64,000 nt of DNA from Phallusia mammillata (taxonomy: Eukaryota; Chordata; Ascidiacea; Phlebobranchia; Ascidiidae). A program made the translations under genes and the position numbers. The stretch is from the NCBI GenBank assembly GCA_003260075.1, contig QLIY01000134.1, positions 103,264 through 167,263 of the forward strand, given 5' to 3'. A model generated the notes under the pieces. The model saw nothing but the letters and a program-made list of their open reading frames with translations, did no database searches and had not been told where the DNA came from. Below are positions 25,101 through 40,100 of this stretch, in pieces (position 1 is the stretch's first letter; every line of letters starts with the position of its first letter).

Positions 25101-27079
25101 ACGTCCGGCTCCCGTTTCGACGATTGTTGACGCAATAGACCACAAACAATGTTAGTCGAACGCGAACAAAGAACAGTTGTTGGGACAAAACTATAGGCGA
25201 GGCACACGGGCGGATATTAAAGCCATGAAGTCGCAACTGTAAATATGAGTCACATTTTTGTTGCCTAGGCAGGTGGGAAAAATGTGCGCGGTAAAAAAGT
25301 TGACAACCCACACAAATATTGAGATAAGTTTGCCTTTGATTGTCTAGTGATTGTTGGTCGGCTGCGGAGCTCAATTTCTAGCGCCATTTTGGATACTTTT
25401 AATTGACGGATGATGAAAGTGTAATCGTACGGTCACGCCCTTAGGTTTCAACTTTGGAAAGTCCCAATAACTGAGACAGGTCTTCCTAAAATCCTGAAAA
25501 TGATGTACAAGTGTCCCAAGTGGCGCATTTTATTCGGGATTAGCGAATAGCATTGCTGGGACATAATGATGTATGAAAAACAAGCAGTGTTATACATCAG
25601 GCCGGAAACTCAAGCGTTTCAATTTAACTCTGCTTTGTCATCCCAATTCATTGCAATTGAGTAATTACAACCACTTGAGGGCAATTAAATTCCACCATAA
25701 GTGGGAATCCACCAAAGCATTCAAGCCCGAAAGGTCACCGGCAGTTTCGTATGACCAACAACTACAGTGCGTTCTTAAACGCAACTTCACAAAGCAAAGC
25801 CACACAGCATGCACAGTATAAAGGCTGTAGCCTAGAAATATTTATACACGCACATTAACAATCATTTCTAACAGTGAATCCTTTGTTGTTGCAGCACCAC
25901 CGTTGCCCTGGTAACAGAAAGTCCTGCACGCGGTCGGCCTCTGCGCCATCGATTGGCAAAAAACAGGCCAAACAGTGCAAGAAAAAGTTCAAGAAATGCA
26001 AAAATAAGCGCGACAAGAAGTGTAAGAACAACCTGAAGTGCTACAAGAAGAAGACAAAGAAATGCAAGAAACGCAATAAAGTGTGTTTAGCGCCACGAAA
26101 CGACCGGCCAGCAAGTCAACCGGAAAGATCAACGCCATCCAGCGGAAATCTGCGATCCCCGGTTGTTGTCAAACCCAAACCCGAAACTTATAAACGTAAG
26201 TTTGCTATGCAATGTTTGATTCCTATTAGAAACAATAGTCAATGTAACTGAGGAAAAGTACGCAAGGTCAAACTAATACATAAAGGTGCACGAAGTATTT
26301 GAAGAGAGTTAATATGACAACGATATTGGTCAAAGAAAGTATTGGTTAAATTGGCTAACATAAAAGTTTTCTGCAATACAACAATAAAAAAACCCAAATC
26401 TTTACAACAATCAGGTTAGGCGCTTCCTTGCACAATAAGGGCATTAAATAACCCAAAATATTAACAACAAAGAAAAAAAGCCCATATTAACAACTTTTTT
26501 GTAAAATTACAGAAAAGCACGAAGCTTGTGTGAGGGACAGTGAATGTATGCCAAACCACTGTTGTGCAAGATACCGGACAGGCAAAAGATGTCAAGAAAT
26601 GGTCCCAATAGACGGGGTAAGTTTATGCCACGGTGTTTAGACCATTTAGATTAAAAAAAATAATAAATGCGACTATTATAAAGCCTATAAATACTGATTC
26701 TTGTTGAGATGGAAATTTCCAACTGAAAAAACAACAACATTTTAAAGCTAGAGATCTTAGGCGTGGTTGTAAAAGTACACATGCGTAAATCACTAGGTTT
26801 TACTGACATAAGTCACTTAGACATAGTAAACAGCAGTAATATTAGGTCATTAGGTGATAAATCATCGAAAACCTTTCACCCACAAACAATGGCGTACACG
26901 TTTCACAAAATATTGGCCTTGACCATGAATGTCCTGTTCTTTAGGTTTGTCCGATTCCACTTAACAAAAACAGACGGCGAAGCGCTCAATTCTTCGAACG
27001 TTGCCCCTGCGCACCGGGACTGTACTGTCAGAAACCTCTCACCGATTCGAGACACTACACGTGTCAAATCGCCACGTGA
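19195..27079 (+). CDS. Secreted Dickkopf/colipase-fold-like protein with Lys/Cys-rich module
   Basis: Four exons, joined by eye with consistent phase: 19195-19356, 25895-26195, 26513-26616, 26945-27079; 233 residues. Residues 1-22 form a signal peptide (MYIVKFCLVFVIILQ then SSC). An acidic linker follows, then (about 55-105) a basic module with eight Cys in Lys-rich spacing such as KKFKKCKNKRDKKC. The C-terminal part (about 160-230) has the cysteine order CVRDSEC, NHCCARY, RC, VC, ERCPCAPGLYC, YTC. That is the pattern of the second cysteine-rich domain of Dickkopf proteins, shared with prokineticin and colipase. Dickkopfs bind LRP5/6 and modulate Wnt signalling outside the cell. A canonical CRD1 is not evident; the Lys/Cys module occupies its place. 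It could therefore be a Dickkopf paralog or a separate colipase-fold ligand. The start is the first ATG after the TATA box. The link of exon 1 to exon 2 across 6.5 kb rests on phase and signal peptide only. Confidence 0.72.
19357..25894 (+). other. Large first intron of the Dickkopf-like gene
   Basis: It opens with GTGAGA and closes with TTGTTGCAG. I see no nested gene. It is more than ten times the length of the gene's other introns and carries one TGACGTCA (25014). A regulatory role is possible but nothing in the sequence proves it. Confidence 0.55.
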
Positions 27080-30000
27080 TCAAACGTCATAAAAGAACTA
27101 TTACGTCACAGAGACGTCACACAGAGCAAGTTCTCGGTCGAGCGAGCCAGCAAGCTGTACAGGAAGGCCAGGGAAGGCACGGGAAAGCAATCGGTGGCGA
27201 ATGGGACTTGCACTTTTTTAACATTCTTTTCTTCTCTATCCATTTGTCCAAGTGTCATGTTGTTGCTATTATCGGTTTGCGCGTTTTATCGTCCGTCAAA
27301 ATACAAACTTTGGTTGAAAACATGGAAGGCTTGTTTGTGGTGATAGCGTTGGGAACATGGATTGTCGTCTGGGATGTTGTATTCCAGGAAGGATTTGTCA
27401 CTGAAGGTCGCAAGTTCATGTTTGTTTGAGGACGAAGCAAGCAGACAGTTAACACTGATATGCGCGGATAGCACGGGTGTGTACTGCCAACAGGGCGTGG
27501 GTTAGATTCTTAACCTGATACACAACAATTTCACATCACGATCAGCATAAAACGTTGACAAATCAGTGAATCTTAGGTTTCGCATTGACAGCTAGTTTAC
27601 ATTGTCGGCAACGTGTTTAAATTCGAACCTAAACAAGCATTTATGACGCCAACAATAGCGGTGTTGTGACTAGTAAAACATCCCTCGTATCAATGAGAAA
27701 ATCTCGCCAATGAAAGCAAGAAGGCTATTTCAGGATGTTTTAAGTGACAGATTTATCTTTCTTTAGTGGTTTGGCGCGCCTAAAATGACAGGATCCAGTC
27801 AGAATTACCTGTATGTTTATGTTGAGTCGTTTTATTGTCCTCGCCATTAAAGCATTAAAATATGACTCAATCCTCTTACCTTTTGGCGAGTCAATGGTTT
27901 GTTTATACAGGCGGTTATAGGGGGTAATTCACGATGCCAAAAATAAAACACGCGGGTCATACACGACAGGAAGAGCCCCATGATGTATTGACCTGCTGTG
28001 AGGTAACACTAGGAATGGAAAGCAAACAAACACGGTAGTTTTGATGTTGTTGCCAGAAAGACCAAGGGCAAAGCGAGAGACTGCAACAAACATTGCGCAT
28101 AATTGGGGCAGGAATTTAAATCTTTCAGGCCTCGTTGCCCTTAGACAAAGTGATCGTTTCATGTTAAACTAGGCGGCCTGAACCAGCCTTGTACGCCAGA
28201 TTATCAGTAACGAGATTAAAGTCAGTAGTACGGTGGGTACGAGATTCTTTTAACTGGCCGACTACCTTGGTTAATCGAAATTTCCACAAAATATGCAACA
28301 CATGTACGTCGGGGCTTGGTTGATGCAATAATTGACAAATAATTACACCGGTATTTTTCCTTCTGTTTTGATAACAAAGTATACAACCCAACTGAAAACC
28401 TATCAGCTAACTGTTGTTAAAAACTATAGTCTATAATTAAAACACAATTAAAGTGTTGTTGTTGTTTTTTCATTTTAACGTGGATGGTGTATATAATTTG
28501 AATACTGTTGTCAGAGTTTAGGCATTAGATAGTTTTTTAACCGAAACTGCAAGAGGCAAAGGCTTGTGATCTAAATTACATCTCGTAGCAGCGAAATTGC
28601 CTGTGTGCGGTTGAAGCGATAGGTCAATTTTGGTTTATTGATGTAAAATTGTAAAACCATTTACAGCATTTAAATGAAAGTTGTGTTTGTACAAGTACCA
28701 CATGAAACAAGTTTATTGTAATGCCAGTAAAACGTAAATCAGTAGATTACACCAACCAATAAAAATGTCCATACGCAACTACAGAACTTGATTCTTTTTG
28801 AATGAACGATAAAATAGACACAGATATTTGTACTTCTGAAGGCTTTTTAATAGATTATTAAACAAAAAACAAACGGAACCAAGAACTTGATATTTCCACA
28901 TAACCTTAACAATATCCACAGTATCAAATTATTGCTCTGTGCTTGTACGGGTGGATATGCATTCTTGGTACCAACAAACAACTTTGTTTTTCGCAATGGA
29001 AAGCATGCAGATAACATGGAAAAGTCACCTCTTTTATGTTAAATATCAATCAAAGTTTGTCACTACAGATTGCCAAAGGCCAATTCCAGCCTCAGTTAAC
29101 ATTAAAAAAGAATTATCTCGGAATTGAATTACAGATACATGAATTTGCCGTTAAGCAGAAACTAAAGTTAAACAGTTCAGTTCACAGTTCTTATTAAGAA
29201 AGCTTGTTTTCGTGTCATTCTTACATAGGGAATTTACTCTTTTCAGACAACCTGCATAACGCAAAAAGCCTATATTATAATGTGTGTTGCACTTCACCAA
29301 TACTTGCTAAATGAATTGATATTAATGTGCAGTTGTAGCAAAACATAACCTATATAGTGCACAAGACACTTTGATATTTAAAGTGGGGTGTCTTCTGACA
29401 AACGTTTCGTCGCCTAATTAGAAACGTATGTTTAAGGCATTTGCTTTCAGACACATAAAACTACACAGACACGCCTGGTTTGACAAATTTGTTTCTGCAG
29501 ATTTGTAAACAATATTTCCCATGTCAAGTTATGAAACCTGTGGCTGCGGGCACTACAGGCGTTGCGACGTAGTTATTTGTCCACATGTGGTATCTATTTT
29601 ACCAGGAAACATAGCTAACGTCACGCGCAAAAGGTCTTAATCCGGGCATCGTAGAAGTGACGCCGTCCGTCAAAGTGTGCTTCCGACCGCTGTAATGCCG
29701 CTAAATGCGAAATCCAACGTACGTTTTTGCATGGAAGGTAGGCGGTCTTGGCCACATGAAAGTGATACACGGGAGGTACAAAGATGCCAAAGCCGGGCCA
29801 AACTTCTTCGCGTATCGGGTATCAAACGGGACCACCGTGCTTTGCAACTACTGGTTTGGACAGTTTGCCAAACAAAAGTCGAAATTGAACGCCTTGTGCC
29901 AGTGAAGATGAATGACGTGGTTCGGTGTTAACACTAAGATTAACTGACAAGGTTCTGTAACAGTGGGCGGCGCGTTGTTTCATCTTACGGTCAAAGTGTG

Positions 30001-33000
30001 GCCCGCTTAACTTCGGGAGCACGCAGGCAGCCTGTTTCAACCAACCAAGTCTTTTCTAAATCAGGAAACCGCCGTTCTAGGGACCTATTGCTGACCGACC
30101 ATGTAGCCTTTAGCGCTGAAGGAATTTGGGGCATTTTAGTCGTCCGATGGAAGGAAAATGAAAGTACTTGCGCTTTTACAAACGGTATCAGGTTTCAAAA
30201 CAGCATGCTCCTTATTTCCATTCCTTTCCACTTACGTCGCGTAATTAGGATTTTTCCCTTTTTAGTCCATAGAAACGTGCTTTATCTTTTAAAACAAGAA
30301 CCGTCGACCCTAATGCTTTCTCTGAACCTTTAACCTGTAGGTCAAAGGTTAACAAATGGTTCGACGCATCGTGACTCCAATAGCTTGGTTTTGTTACATC
30401 TATTTTCATCATGATCTTAGTCTTCGAAAATGTAAGCAAAAATACTTGATTTCCAAAAGCAATACCGCGTTTTGATAAACAGTAACAAACTGCATCGCAT
30501 TAAATACATATTCAATCTTCATCTTTTAATATTTTTGTAAGTAGGATCTGATTTATGCATACCTTAAATGTTTCTAGGATTAATATAAACTGAGAAGCAC
30601 TGGCGTAGACTGCTTTGTGACATCATTTGACCTTGGTGACCTTCTGAGTCGAGTGCTTAGATCGTTTTGCGGCATTAATCTTAAGTTGTGGCGGCGACAA
30701 GCGAAGGCCGATAGGAAAAGGCAGAGCCAAGGACTGAAGACCTAAATTGTACGCAGCATAATGCCAACCATTGACCAACAAATCTGTTTCAGACGTAAAG
30801 AGCAAAGCTGTATGTGTGTGGGAAATGTGATATGGGAGGTTCGGAACTCCATCACCTAGACGTGACCCTCCGTGTTTGACGTCACCACCGTGAAAACTGG
30901 CCCACATTCAAGTGTGATTTATTTTTAGGTCATGACGTTTAGATAGGACAAAGGTAGACTCAGAGCACAAAGCAAATGACAAAGGTTTCAAAGGGAAATC
31001 TGCGCTCAACTGAACTTGAAACAAGGATAAACATACGCCGTGTCATCTTGTGTAAACTACAAAGCGAACGATTTCGGGATTTAACTAAACACCGACTAAT
31101 CTACGTTAAGGTGCAGTGGTTGCCAGACAAAACAACATCATTGCTTTAGACACAATGAGGTGTTCAAGATCAGAGAAAATACAAAGTTACGACAGTAAAC
31201 GTATATAGTTGCCATTGCCCTTTTCCACGTGAAATAGTAACTGTTCGTTTGAAAACCGTTTGGTTACACACAATGACACTATTTAGGCAACAGTTTTTCT
31301 TTGTACAAATAGTTTCGCAAACAACAGTCTGCTTTAAATGAACACCAATCAAATCAAAACTAAAATATTTTGGGACAAGCAAGAAAAAATGTGCAAGCTG
31401 ATAAATGATTTATTTGCGAAATCAATATCACAGGTGGATAGTACATTTGGCAGTTGCACAGGCACAACACCACTTGTAATTACAAAAGGTCAAAGCCTCG
31501 GGTTCGGGTCCCGAAATCCGCTCCCAAATACAAAACAATTCTTCCCAAACTGGGTCCCACTGTATATAGTATTTCAGCATAAACGAAAACTCACATGAAC
31601 TGTGAAAAAACAATTAGGGTGCATTTATTTTTACTGCCAGATGCAAAAGAAATCGATCTATTATTTATGAACCGCTTCGCAGCAAATGGGAGATTTCTGC
31701 CACGGACGTAAATAGACATCAGTGCTATACCGCCACCTACAGGACGCCATATTAAACACAAAAAGTCACCAGATGTCGCTGCAGTGACACACCAGCAAAG
31801 TAGAGAACGTATGTTGTCAACGATTTTCGTCACTTGTCGAAGATACACGAACCAAGGTATGTGATGTAATATGAAATCAAAGACTTGACTTCAGTACAAA
31901 TTGGTGGCAAATTGCCTTTGCTATGCTCTTAACACGAAAAGTTTTCAAAGTGCAATTGTTGATATGCCAGAGTTGGTCTGCAAAAAACTAACAGTAAAAG
32001 TTGCTAAAACATTAAACCGGATAAAAATGCAACGTTTGGGGCGTTAGAGCGGAATATGACGTCATTTTACGTGGAGGAAACAAAAACGCAGGAAATTGCG
32101 TTGACAGAGACGAACGACGTCACTACCTGTTGCCGACGACTGAATGGAAATTGACTTTGCGAATCAACTTGCATGAAAATCAAGCGTTGCTTTCCCAAGT
32201 AGTTATATGCCATCAAGCACAGAGTTATAAGTTTGTAGACCACATTGAAAAAGCTTTTTAGGAGACCAATTCACTTGGAGAAAGGGACACAACAATCATT
32301 GAATGCCGACAAACATTTCTAAATGCTCTTGCACACTAGTTTTCACAATAAGATACTGTAGTAGAAAAGTTTCAAATAAACGACAGTTGAGGGAATGATC
32401 GTTCACAGACATGCTTGACATCTGCTTAAAACGACAATCATCTAGAAACAAGTTTAAACGTTTTCGAATTTTACCTCATTATGTTTGGACAAGTTTTTAT
32501 ACACCAGGGAAAAATAGTAGACTGCAGCAGGCAACAACTAAGATAATCATAAATATTTAGTTGGTTGTTTCGTCAAACTGCTTGCGCAAATCTCAGCAAA
32601 ACGTAGGGCAAACATCGTAAGCGTTAAAAATTAAGAAGCAGTTTCAGGCCCTTGAATACAGAACATACAACAAGTGCTTTCACGTGTAGAGTAACTGTAC
32701 AGCGATATATAAAACATACACGTGTATGTACAGAGAAATAATGCATACCTGGAAACAATATACAGATGAATGTATACAGAAACTGATTATAAGGTAGAAA
32801 CTTTTTGGTCGGAATCGTCGAGAAAGAAACAAAAGGCTAAATACATACAAAATGATATAAGTATGAGTGATAAAATACAGCTGCGAAGAAATGTAAGGCT
32901 ATGTTTTGTTAAGTACGATTCTACGCGATACAGTGCAGATGTTAATGTGATTGGTTCAATAAGGAACGACCGTAGTGAATAACAGGTTGTCGCAAACTTG

Positions 33001-34160
33001 GGGTGAAACGAAGGAATGTGAAAAGTTCGTTGCCTATGGAACCGATGTAGACAATTAGGGTTGCACACTCTGGCTAGATAAATGATTTAAACTTCAAGAA
33101 AACTACTAAATTTACGAGATAAGTTTGTAATAAAGGCACAAACACGTCGTTTGACGACATTAGTTGTAGGAATGAATTCAGGTTGCAAGGCAAGAAATGA
33201 AGTGCAAGGAAAGGCATAAAATGATTAAAGTTTGAAAGTGTTAAATGACAGAATTAAAAAATTTAAATTTCCTGAAAATCAGACGTTTTCGACTTTAATA
33301 GCATTTAAGTGAAAACACTTTATTACTGTTTCTATAAGTGGAAGTCGATTGTACACGAGCAACAAATATTTTTGTCATTATGCTACAATGTGTAAATTTA
33401 AGGTTGAAATTACTTATTTGTATTTTGTTTATGTTCGGGTTTTTAGTCATTCCTTATTGCCATGTAGTCAATTGGATCAGCATAAATTAATAAAGTCAAA
33501 TTTGGAACCATGGGGTTGTTTTAATTCTGTCCACAAATATGATTAGAGACTAAAAATTGCCAAACTTCGAAACCACTGGATTTCAAACTATATCGGTTCG
33601 TTTTGGTGCTGTCCATAAAGTGTTTAATCACGGGTTAACCAGATGATTGATTTGGAAATTTGGATGTGAGTAAACGATGTAGATGTGTGATTTAACACTG
33701 ACGGCAGGGGTTTGGCACAATGGCTGGGTAGCTGGGAAGTGGAGGGTATGTGCAAGCGCTAAGCATGAAGGGTAATGAAGTAGATTTTGACTTTAGGATG
33801 TCGTGTTGTGAATTATCAAGCTCAAAGCTCTCGACAAAGTGCTATTAATATTTACAGAAACTTTGAGTGCGTTCAAGAGAAACACGAATTAAAAGGGAAC
33901 GTATGCGAAACTTATAATGTCGTAAATAATCATAAAATCATGATAATTATATGGATAAAAACATTACTTAAACCCACTAATTACGAATTAGTGTTAATTA
34001 AAAGAAAGTTTATAATGCAATTTATCTTCTTGGTCCAAAGCTTTCGTTGGCGTCACCGTAACGGTACAAATGACGTCATGTTGGTCTTGAATCAACAGCT
34101 TATGCACAACAGAATAACAGTATTGCAGTTATGTGACCGGGGATACAAGAGACAAGGTCA
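27080..34160. other. Intergenic stretch with nothing recognised
   Basis: No frame shows a known domain or supported splice structure. It includes the 3' flank of the Dickkopf-like gene and of the PDZ-Ig gene, and three TGACGTCA sites (30887, 32057, 34071). A possible polyadenylation signal for the PDZ-Ig gene (AATAAA on the minus strand near 33320) would give a long 3' UTR. Confidence 0.5.
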
Positions 34161-37100
34161 CTAGAGGTCGTCGCTTTCTGGGAGCAAACTTTCCTCCAAG
34201 TATTTCATGGAACGAGGTTGGTGGAAGGTCCGCTGGGGGGCGTCCTCGCGCAGAGCTTTCAAAACTTCTGATTCCTCGTTGTCATCTCTGCAACAAATCA
34301 GAACTACAATCAAATTTTGTGGTAGCGTATTCAAAAGCTGTGGAAAGCAAGAAATACACAGATATGCTTTAAACATGAAAAAAATCGTGTCGATACATAC
34401 AACTAACCTGCAGCTGATACCTGAAATATGTTATGCTGCCTTGCTGAATCATCGCAATTCACTTTCAGTAAAACTTTTGATCACATCCTGTTAGCAGCCT
34501 CGTTGCACTTTCGCTTGTAAATCATACAGAACTGGTTGACCTCCATTTTTGAACCGAGCAAATGTCGCATAAATACCATTTGCTGCTCGTGTAACTTGTT
34601 TCCATGCAATAACTGCCTGAAATACGCTTCTCCAATCTTTAGCTCATTGTTAAATGCCGTAAACATGAAGCAACTCGCCCAAAGTAACACAAAACTGCAA
34701 CAACCTTTTCATTGAAACCAACAATCCAGCAAACACGTAACCGCGCGCTATGTTGGCCAAAACATGACCACAAAGTTATGTTAGACACTCTTGTATTTGG
34801 ACGACGGTTTGTAAGCTGAAAAGCTTCGGAACAAAACCGTCTTTGATAACTTGCAGTCACAACTTAAAGATCAAAAACAGTTTGGACTCAACAGCAATTT
34901 GTTTCCACTTTTGCTTGGAATCAAACAAACAAGCGAACATCGTTTCTTCAAACATGTTTTAGTTGATCAAACTTTATTTTGTTTTTGTTTGTTTAAAAAA
35001 TGTACTTGTCCCCCCCCCCCAACAGCAATTTGTTTCCACTTTTGCTTGGAATCAAACAAACAAGCGACCATCGTTTCTTCAAACATGTCTTAGTTGATCA
35101 AACTTTACTTTGTTTTTGTTTGTTTAAAAAATGTACGTGGTATTAAAGTAGGTGTTATATGCGTCGTTATGCAAGCTCTGGAAACAGTTTCTGAAATATG
35201 AATTAAGCATTTAGCTGGGCTAGCTCGACTACATCATCACGTTTCCTACATCACGTTGTATTACATTCCGTGGCTTACTTTACACGCCAATATGACGTAT
35301 TACCGGGGCAGGAAATGCTTATGCATCATCAAGCCCTGCCCTAACATGCGTAGCTAAACACAATAAAACTTCATATTACCAAATAAAAGTATGTTAAACT
35401 CACATCAAAATATCAGGCATTGAGTAATAACAACGTTTTGTGTGGGAGAGTAAAGCTTTGTAATATAATGTGTGTGGTAAGCTGACTAATACAGGGCCAA
35501 CCTATTTTTCACTGTTAGAAGTTGCAATGTAAACAATGCCTTGATACAACTCATGTATATTGTACTGCTGTATGCACAAATCAGCAAAATGTACATGATT
35601 CCCAGATTAATTCATGTCAAAACAACTAAAAACTGTGAACTAAGTAAGACTTACGTTTGGTTTTTCAACTGTTACCTAAACTAATATCGCTATTTTTTTG
35701 CCTAAACCAAACTAGCAACTTCTTTGTAATAAAAAATATTTTTTTTTGAAACTTACAATTCAATAAATGGAACGGACTGTTTTTAACTAACTAAATTCAT
35801 ATTGCTAAACTCTAAACTAAAACTCAGCACAAAGTAACAACTGATATTTTCATAGGTCATTTCGACCTTATTTACCAAACCTTTTGCTATTTATGTCATA
35901 TTGTAAGTGCCCCCCCCCCGTAGCTAAACACAATAAAACTTCATATTACCAAATAAAAGTATGATAAACTCGCATCAAAATACCAGGCATTGAGTAGTAT
36001 CTACGTTTTGTGTGGGAGAGTAAAGCTTTTTATTTATAATGTGTGTGGTAAGCTGACTAATCAAGTGCCAATCTATTTTTTACTGTCAGAAGTTGCAATG
36101 TAAACAATGCCTTTGTGCAACTCACATATGTTGTACTGATGGATGCACAAATCAGCAAAATGCGCATGATTCCCAGATTAATTCATGGCGAAACCACAAA
36201 AACTGTGAAATAAGTATGACTTACATTTGGTTTTTCAACTGTTACCTAAACTAATATCGCTATTTTTTGCCTAAACCAAACTAGCAACTTCTTTGTAATA
36301 AAAAATAATATGTAAAAACTTACAATTCAATAAATGGAACTGACTGTTTTTAACTAACTAAATTCATATTGCTAAACTCTAATCTAAAACTCAGCACAAA
36401 GTAACAACTGATATTTTCATAGGTCATTTCAACCTTCCTTACCAAACTTGCTATTTATGTCATATTGTAAGTAAGTTTGTTCCTTTGCTGAACTTACTTG
36501 GTTGGTGATTGCTTCATTTGACCTTGATATGAGTCTTTAACATTTTGAGATGAATACAAGCCCAAAGAAGTACTGGCAACTACCCTTTTTGAGTCCTTAA
36601 CATTTGATGGGGGAACAGAATTGGAGCGCTGCTGGGTTGTCTGCTGTGTGATAAAATGTTTATGATCAGTGACAGGTATTTGCTATTGAGGATTTATGGA
36701 CCACATAGCTGGAGTGAATGTGTACAAATCATTGTCAAGCTGTCACAACCCTTATATTAGAAACTGTAAAAATAATAAATGAACAGTAGTCAGTGTCAAT
36801 TCAACTAGATATGCTTTGTCATACGGTTTTTATACAAACGGTTTACATGCAAAGTATGTTTAAATGTCAGGATGCACAACAAAACCATAAAAAGAAACCT
36901 AAATTAAACTAAACTATGGTACTTACATGGTTGGTTCCATCAGTTTTTACAGTAACTCGACACCTTGATGATTTGGAACCATATTTGTTCATAATTGTAC
37001 AAGTATAAGTTCCCAAAAGCTCAGGTGACAATTCACCGAGTACAACAGTATGGACAGGCCCTGTGTAAATACAACATGATTTTGTAATGAATTGTAAATA

Positions 37101-40100
37101 AATACCAAGAATTGGTTAATTAATTATTTTACAGTTACACACAACAATTTAGCCTAATAGGGTTTGTTTGCTGGTATAGAAGGGGTGTTTCGGCATGGCT
37201 AATTTAGTTTTTTTTTTTAAATGTAGTTGATTACCACGAAATACATTCTGTCAAATAAACCAAAATTTTAACCCTAAGCCGATTTTCACCCTAACAGGGA
37301 CCCAAAACCAGCAAACCTAAACAAACAAAGAAATAACAATAAGCCCCCCCCCCCTGCATTCTGCCAAATAAACCAAAATTTTAACCCTAAGCCCATTTTC
37401 ACCCTAACAGGGACCCCAAACCAGCAAACTTAAACAAACAAAGAAATAACAATAAGTTAAAAATGTAAATATCCAAAATATATGAGCTGAATCAACCTGG
37501 AAATACACAAAATGTTTTTTTAACTTTGCAAATGCATGCTGATCCTTTTTTAAGATTGACTTATTTACCGTTGCTTAGGAACCGAATATCTTTTTCCTTT
37601 GATTCCCTTGCTGGTTTATTATTGTGATACCAATGTACAGAAGGAGTTGGCATGTTGGAACCCAAACGAACTTCTAAAACAGCTGGCTCACCCATTGGCG
37701 CAGCAATGTCTTGCAAAGCCTGCAACCAAAACATAACAGATAAATAAAACTGCTGTGATCCTGTAAATTGTTTTCAGCCTTTTCAAGTCATGCAGTTTTG
37801 CTCTAACGATTCATGAACTTTGTTACAACATGGACTCACTCAAATAAAACCAGACAAAAAACCTTGTACAACCTATTGACTTGTACAGTTTGTGTAAGGA
37901 CGGTAGCAATTATTTAATCAGACTGACGTATGTGACCTTATAACATCTTCAAGGCCACCCACCCAAATAAACTAACAATAATGAAAGATTTTGTTTTTGC
38001 TTTATTCTAAGGATACTGTCAAATTGCACTAAAAGGAAGTCGTGATTTTAGTTGAAGTAGTAATAGCTGCATTTAACATTTCACAGCAAAATGTTAAACA
38101 AAAGTGCAATACCTTAGCAAAGGTTGGTTCCCCATATCTTGGTGCTGCAGAGCCTTGAAAGAACTTTCCGATATTTCCGATCGCTTTGCTGCGATCTGCA
38201 TTGCCGTTTGCAGGTGGTGCTGACTCAGATGGAAGGACCCCATTGCTGGAACTATAACAGACAAAATAAAAGAATCACCAAATAAGCTACATGAACATAA
38301 TTATTCCAGTCTCCAGACATGTATTGGTCAATGAAGTTGTTAAAATATTACTACAGTATAAGAGATAACTAAGAAAACTACATTTTTACTAAAAACTAAA
38401 AAACTAAAAAAACTAAATTTTAGTTTAAGAAAATTAAAAAAAGCTGTCATGCAAATAAAGAATGAACAAGTTGTATATCTTCATGTCCTTAAAAGAACCT
38501 TAAGAGTAAAAGGTTTTCTTTGTGGCTGAATTATGGCAAAAAATCACAATGAACTTTCAACAATGAAACTTTTACATTTGCCCTTCAGGTATTACATAAA
38601 CCACATCACACAAGTTGATTCGGTTGGACAAAAAGCTCTTTTATCCAACACAGTGTAATTTCCATGGCAAAAATTTTCCAGTAACAAGAGAAACATTTAA
38701 GCCACTACATGAGAGTTAATTGCTTTTTCATTGATTCACAATGGAAATGAATCAGCGGAATTTACTACGCCCAAAAGGGTAATTACAACTTCAGTGGAGC
38801 AATTGAAAAGTCCTGTCTGGCTGTGACTAAACAATACCCAAACACTCTGGAATGCAAACAACCATTCAATGGCATTGTTACAAAACAAAACACATTCCAA
38901 AAGTGTCTGTAAGGCTAACAAGTGCTGTAGTTTAAAGGCATATAAATTGGCCTCGGTTTGGTGAACATACACGGCACTGCTGTCAAGCACCAATTCATGT
39001 GTGAGTAACCAGTATTGATTTGTGGTTTGTGGTCATGGAATTCACTTTGAAAGACAATTATGTCACATTATTAAATACTGTTTCTGTTATGTATGACATA
39101 TATGGTGTGTTTACTTGACATATATGACCCTTTAGCTTTTTCATCATTTTTGAAATAGTTCAGTTAAAATGATTTTAAGCAAATTAAACATTTCTAAATG
39201 TTACAATTCCTGTATTATTAGGCACAAAGTAATACAAACATGTCTTAAATTTTGTCTAATTTAACCATTTTACACAACAACTTTGAAAAGAGCTCTGGCA
39301 AATTTTTACCTGACATCATGCGATGGCCAAGTTTTCACTTCACTTGCTTTCATGCTCCCTGGAGCTTCTTCCTTGCTTTTCTCTTCCTCTTCCAACATTT
39401 CCTTGATCTCAGGAGTGATAGAGATTGCTTTTTTCTCTTCAGCTCTCACAGGGGCTACAGCATAAAACATTTTCACTTGTTACAATACTGTAAATCTACT
39501 TGTTACATTTGGCATTTAGGAATTAAAAGCAAATTAACTGGGATATAAACCGGTTGTTTACTTCTGTTGCTTAAACTGTAAACTACTATCCACAAGTAAT
39601 TACAGCACCCAATGAAAAACCCAAATTGATTCAAGTTTGCAGAAAGCTTTAAGCTTTGTACAAATTACAAACTAAAAGTCAATGTAACCATCACCTTGAA
39701 TTAAAAATACAGAATATGAAACGTTTCTGACCTTTGTATGGCTTGACCAGAGCCTTATTCATTGCAGGTGATTGTGTGATGGTTCCTTCCTTTTGCCAGT
39801 TTCCTGCGTCTTCATATTTCTGGTATCTTGTCTCGCCAGGCTGGTAAGTCACACTGCAACACAAGACAACATTTCAATGGCTTACCAAATAGAAACCAAA
39901 ATCAACTCAACTTGGTTGAAAAGATAAAAAAGGAAATCATTATGATATTTGTGTTTACATTCCCATAAACGTAAATGGTACCAAGTTGTTTGCTTAAATT
40001 TAATGCTATCTGTGTATAAAACTACAAAACTTACAAGCTATTCAGTAAACACATTTTTTCCTAATAGGAGCAGAAGCAACTCTAATTGAATTTTTTGAAT

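Noticed and set aside
27001-27429. 142-codon plus-strand frame overlapping the last Dickkopf-like exon
   Set aside because: It is the alternative frame of that exon plus non-coding downstream sequence; no domain and no splice support.
29677-29931. Overlapping 84- and 66-codon frames
   Set aside because: No recognised domain, splice context or polyadenylation signal; length is within chance.
30623-30907. 94-codon minus-strand frame
   Set aside because: No homology pattern, no splice partners and it lies in otherwise featureless intergenic DNA.
34481-34690. Minus-strand 69-codon frame inside the last PDZ-Ig intron
   Set aside because: It looks somewhat protein-like but has no clear acceptor in phase with the gene, no known domain and its stop would truncate the protein; the joined exons on either side are already in phase.
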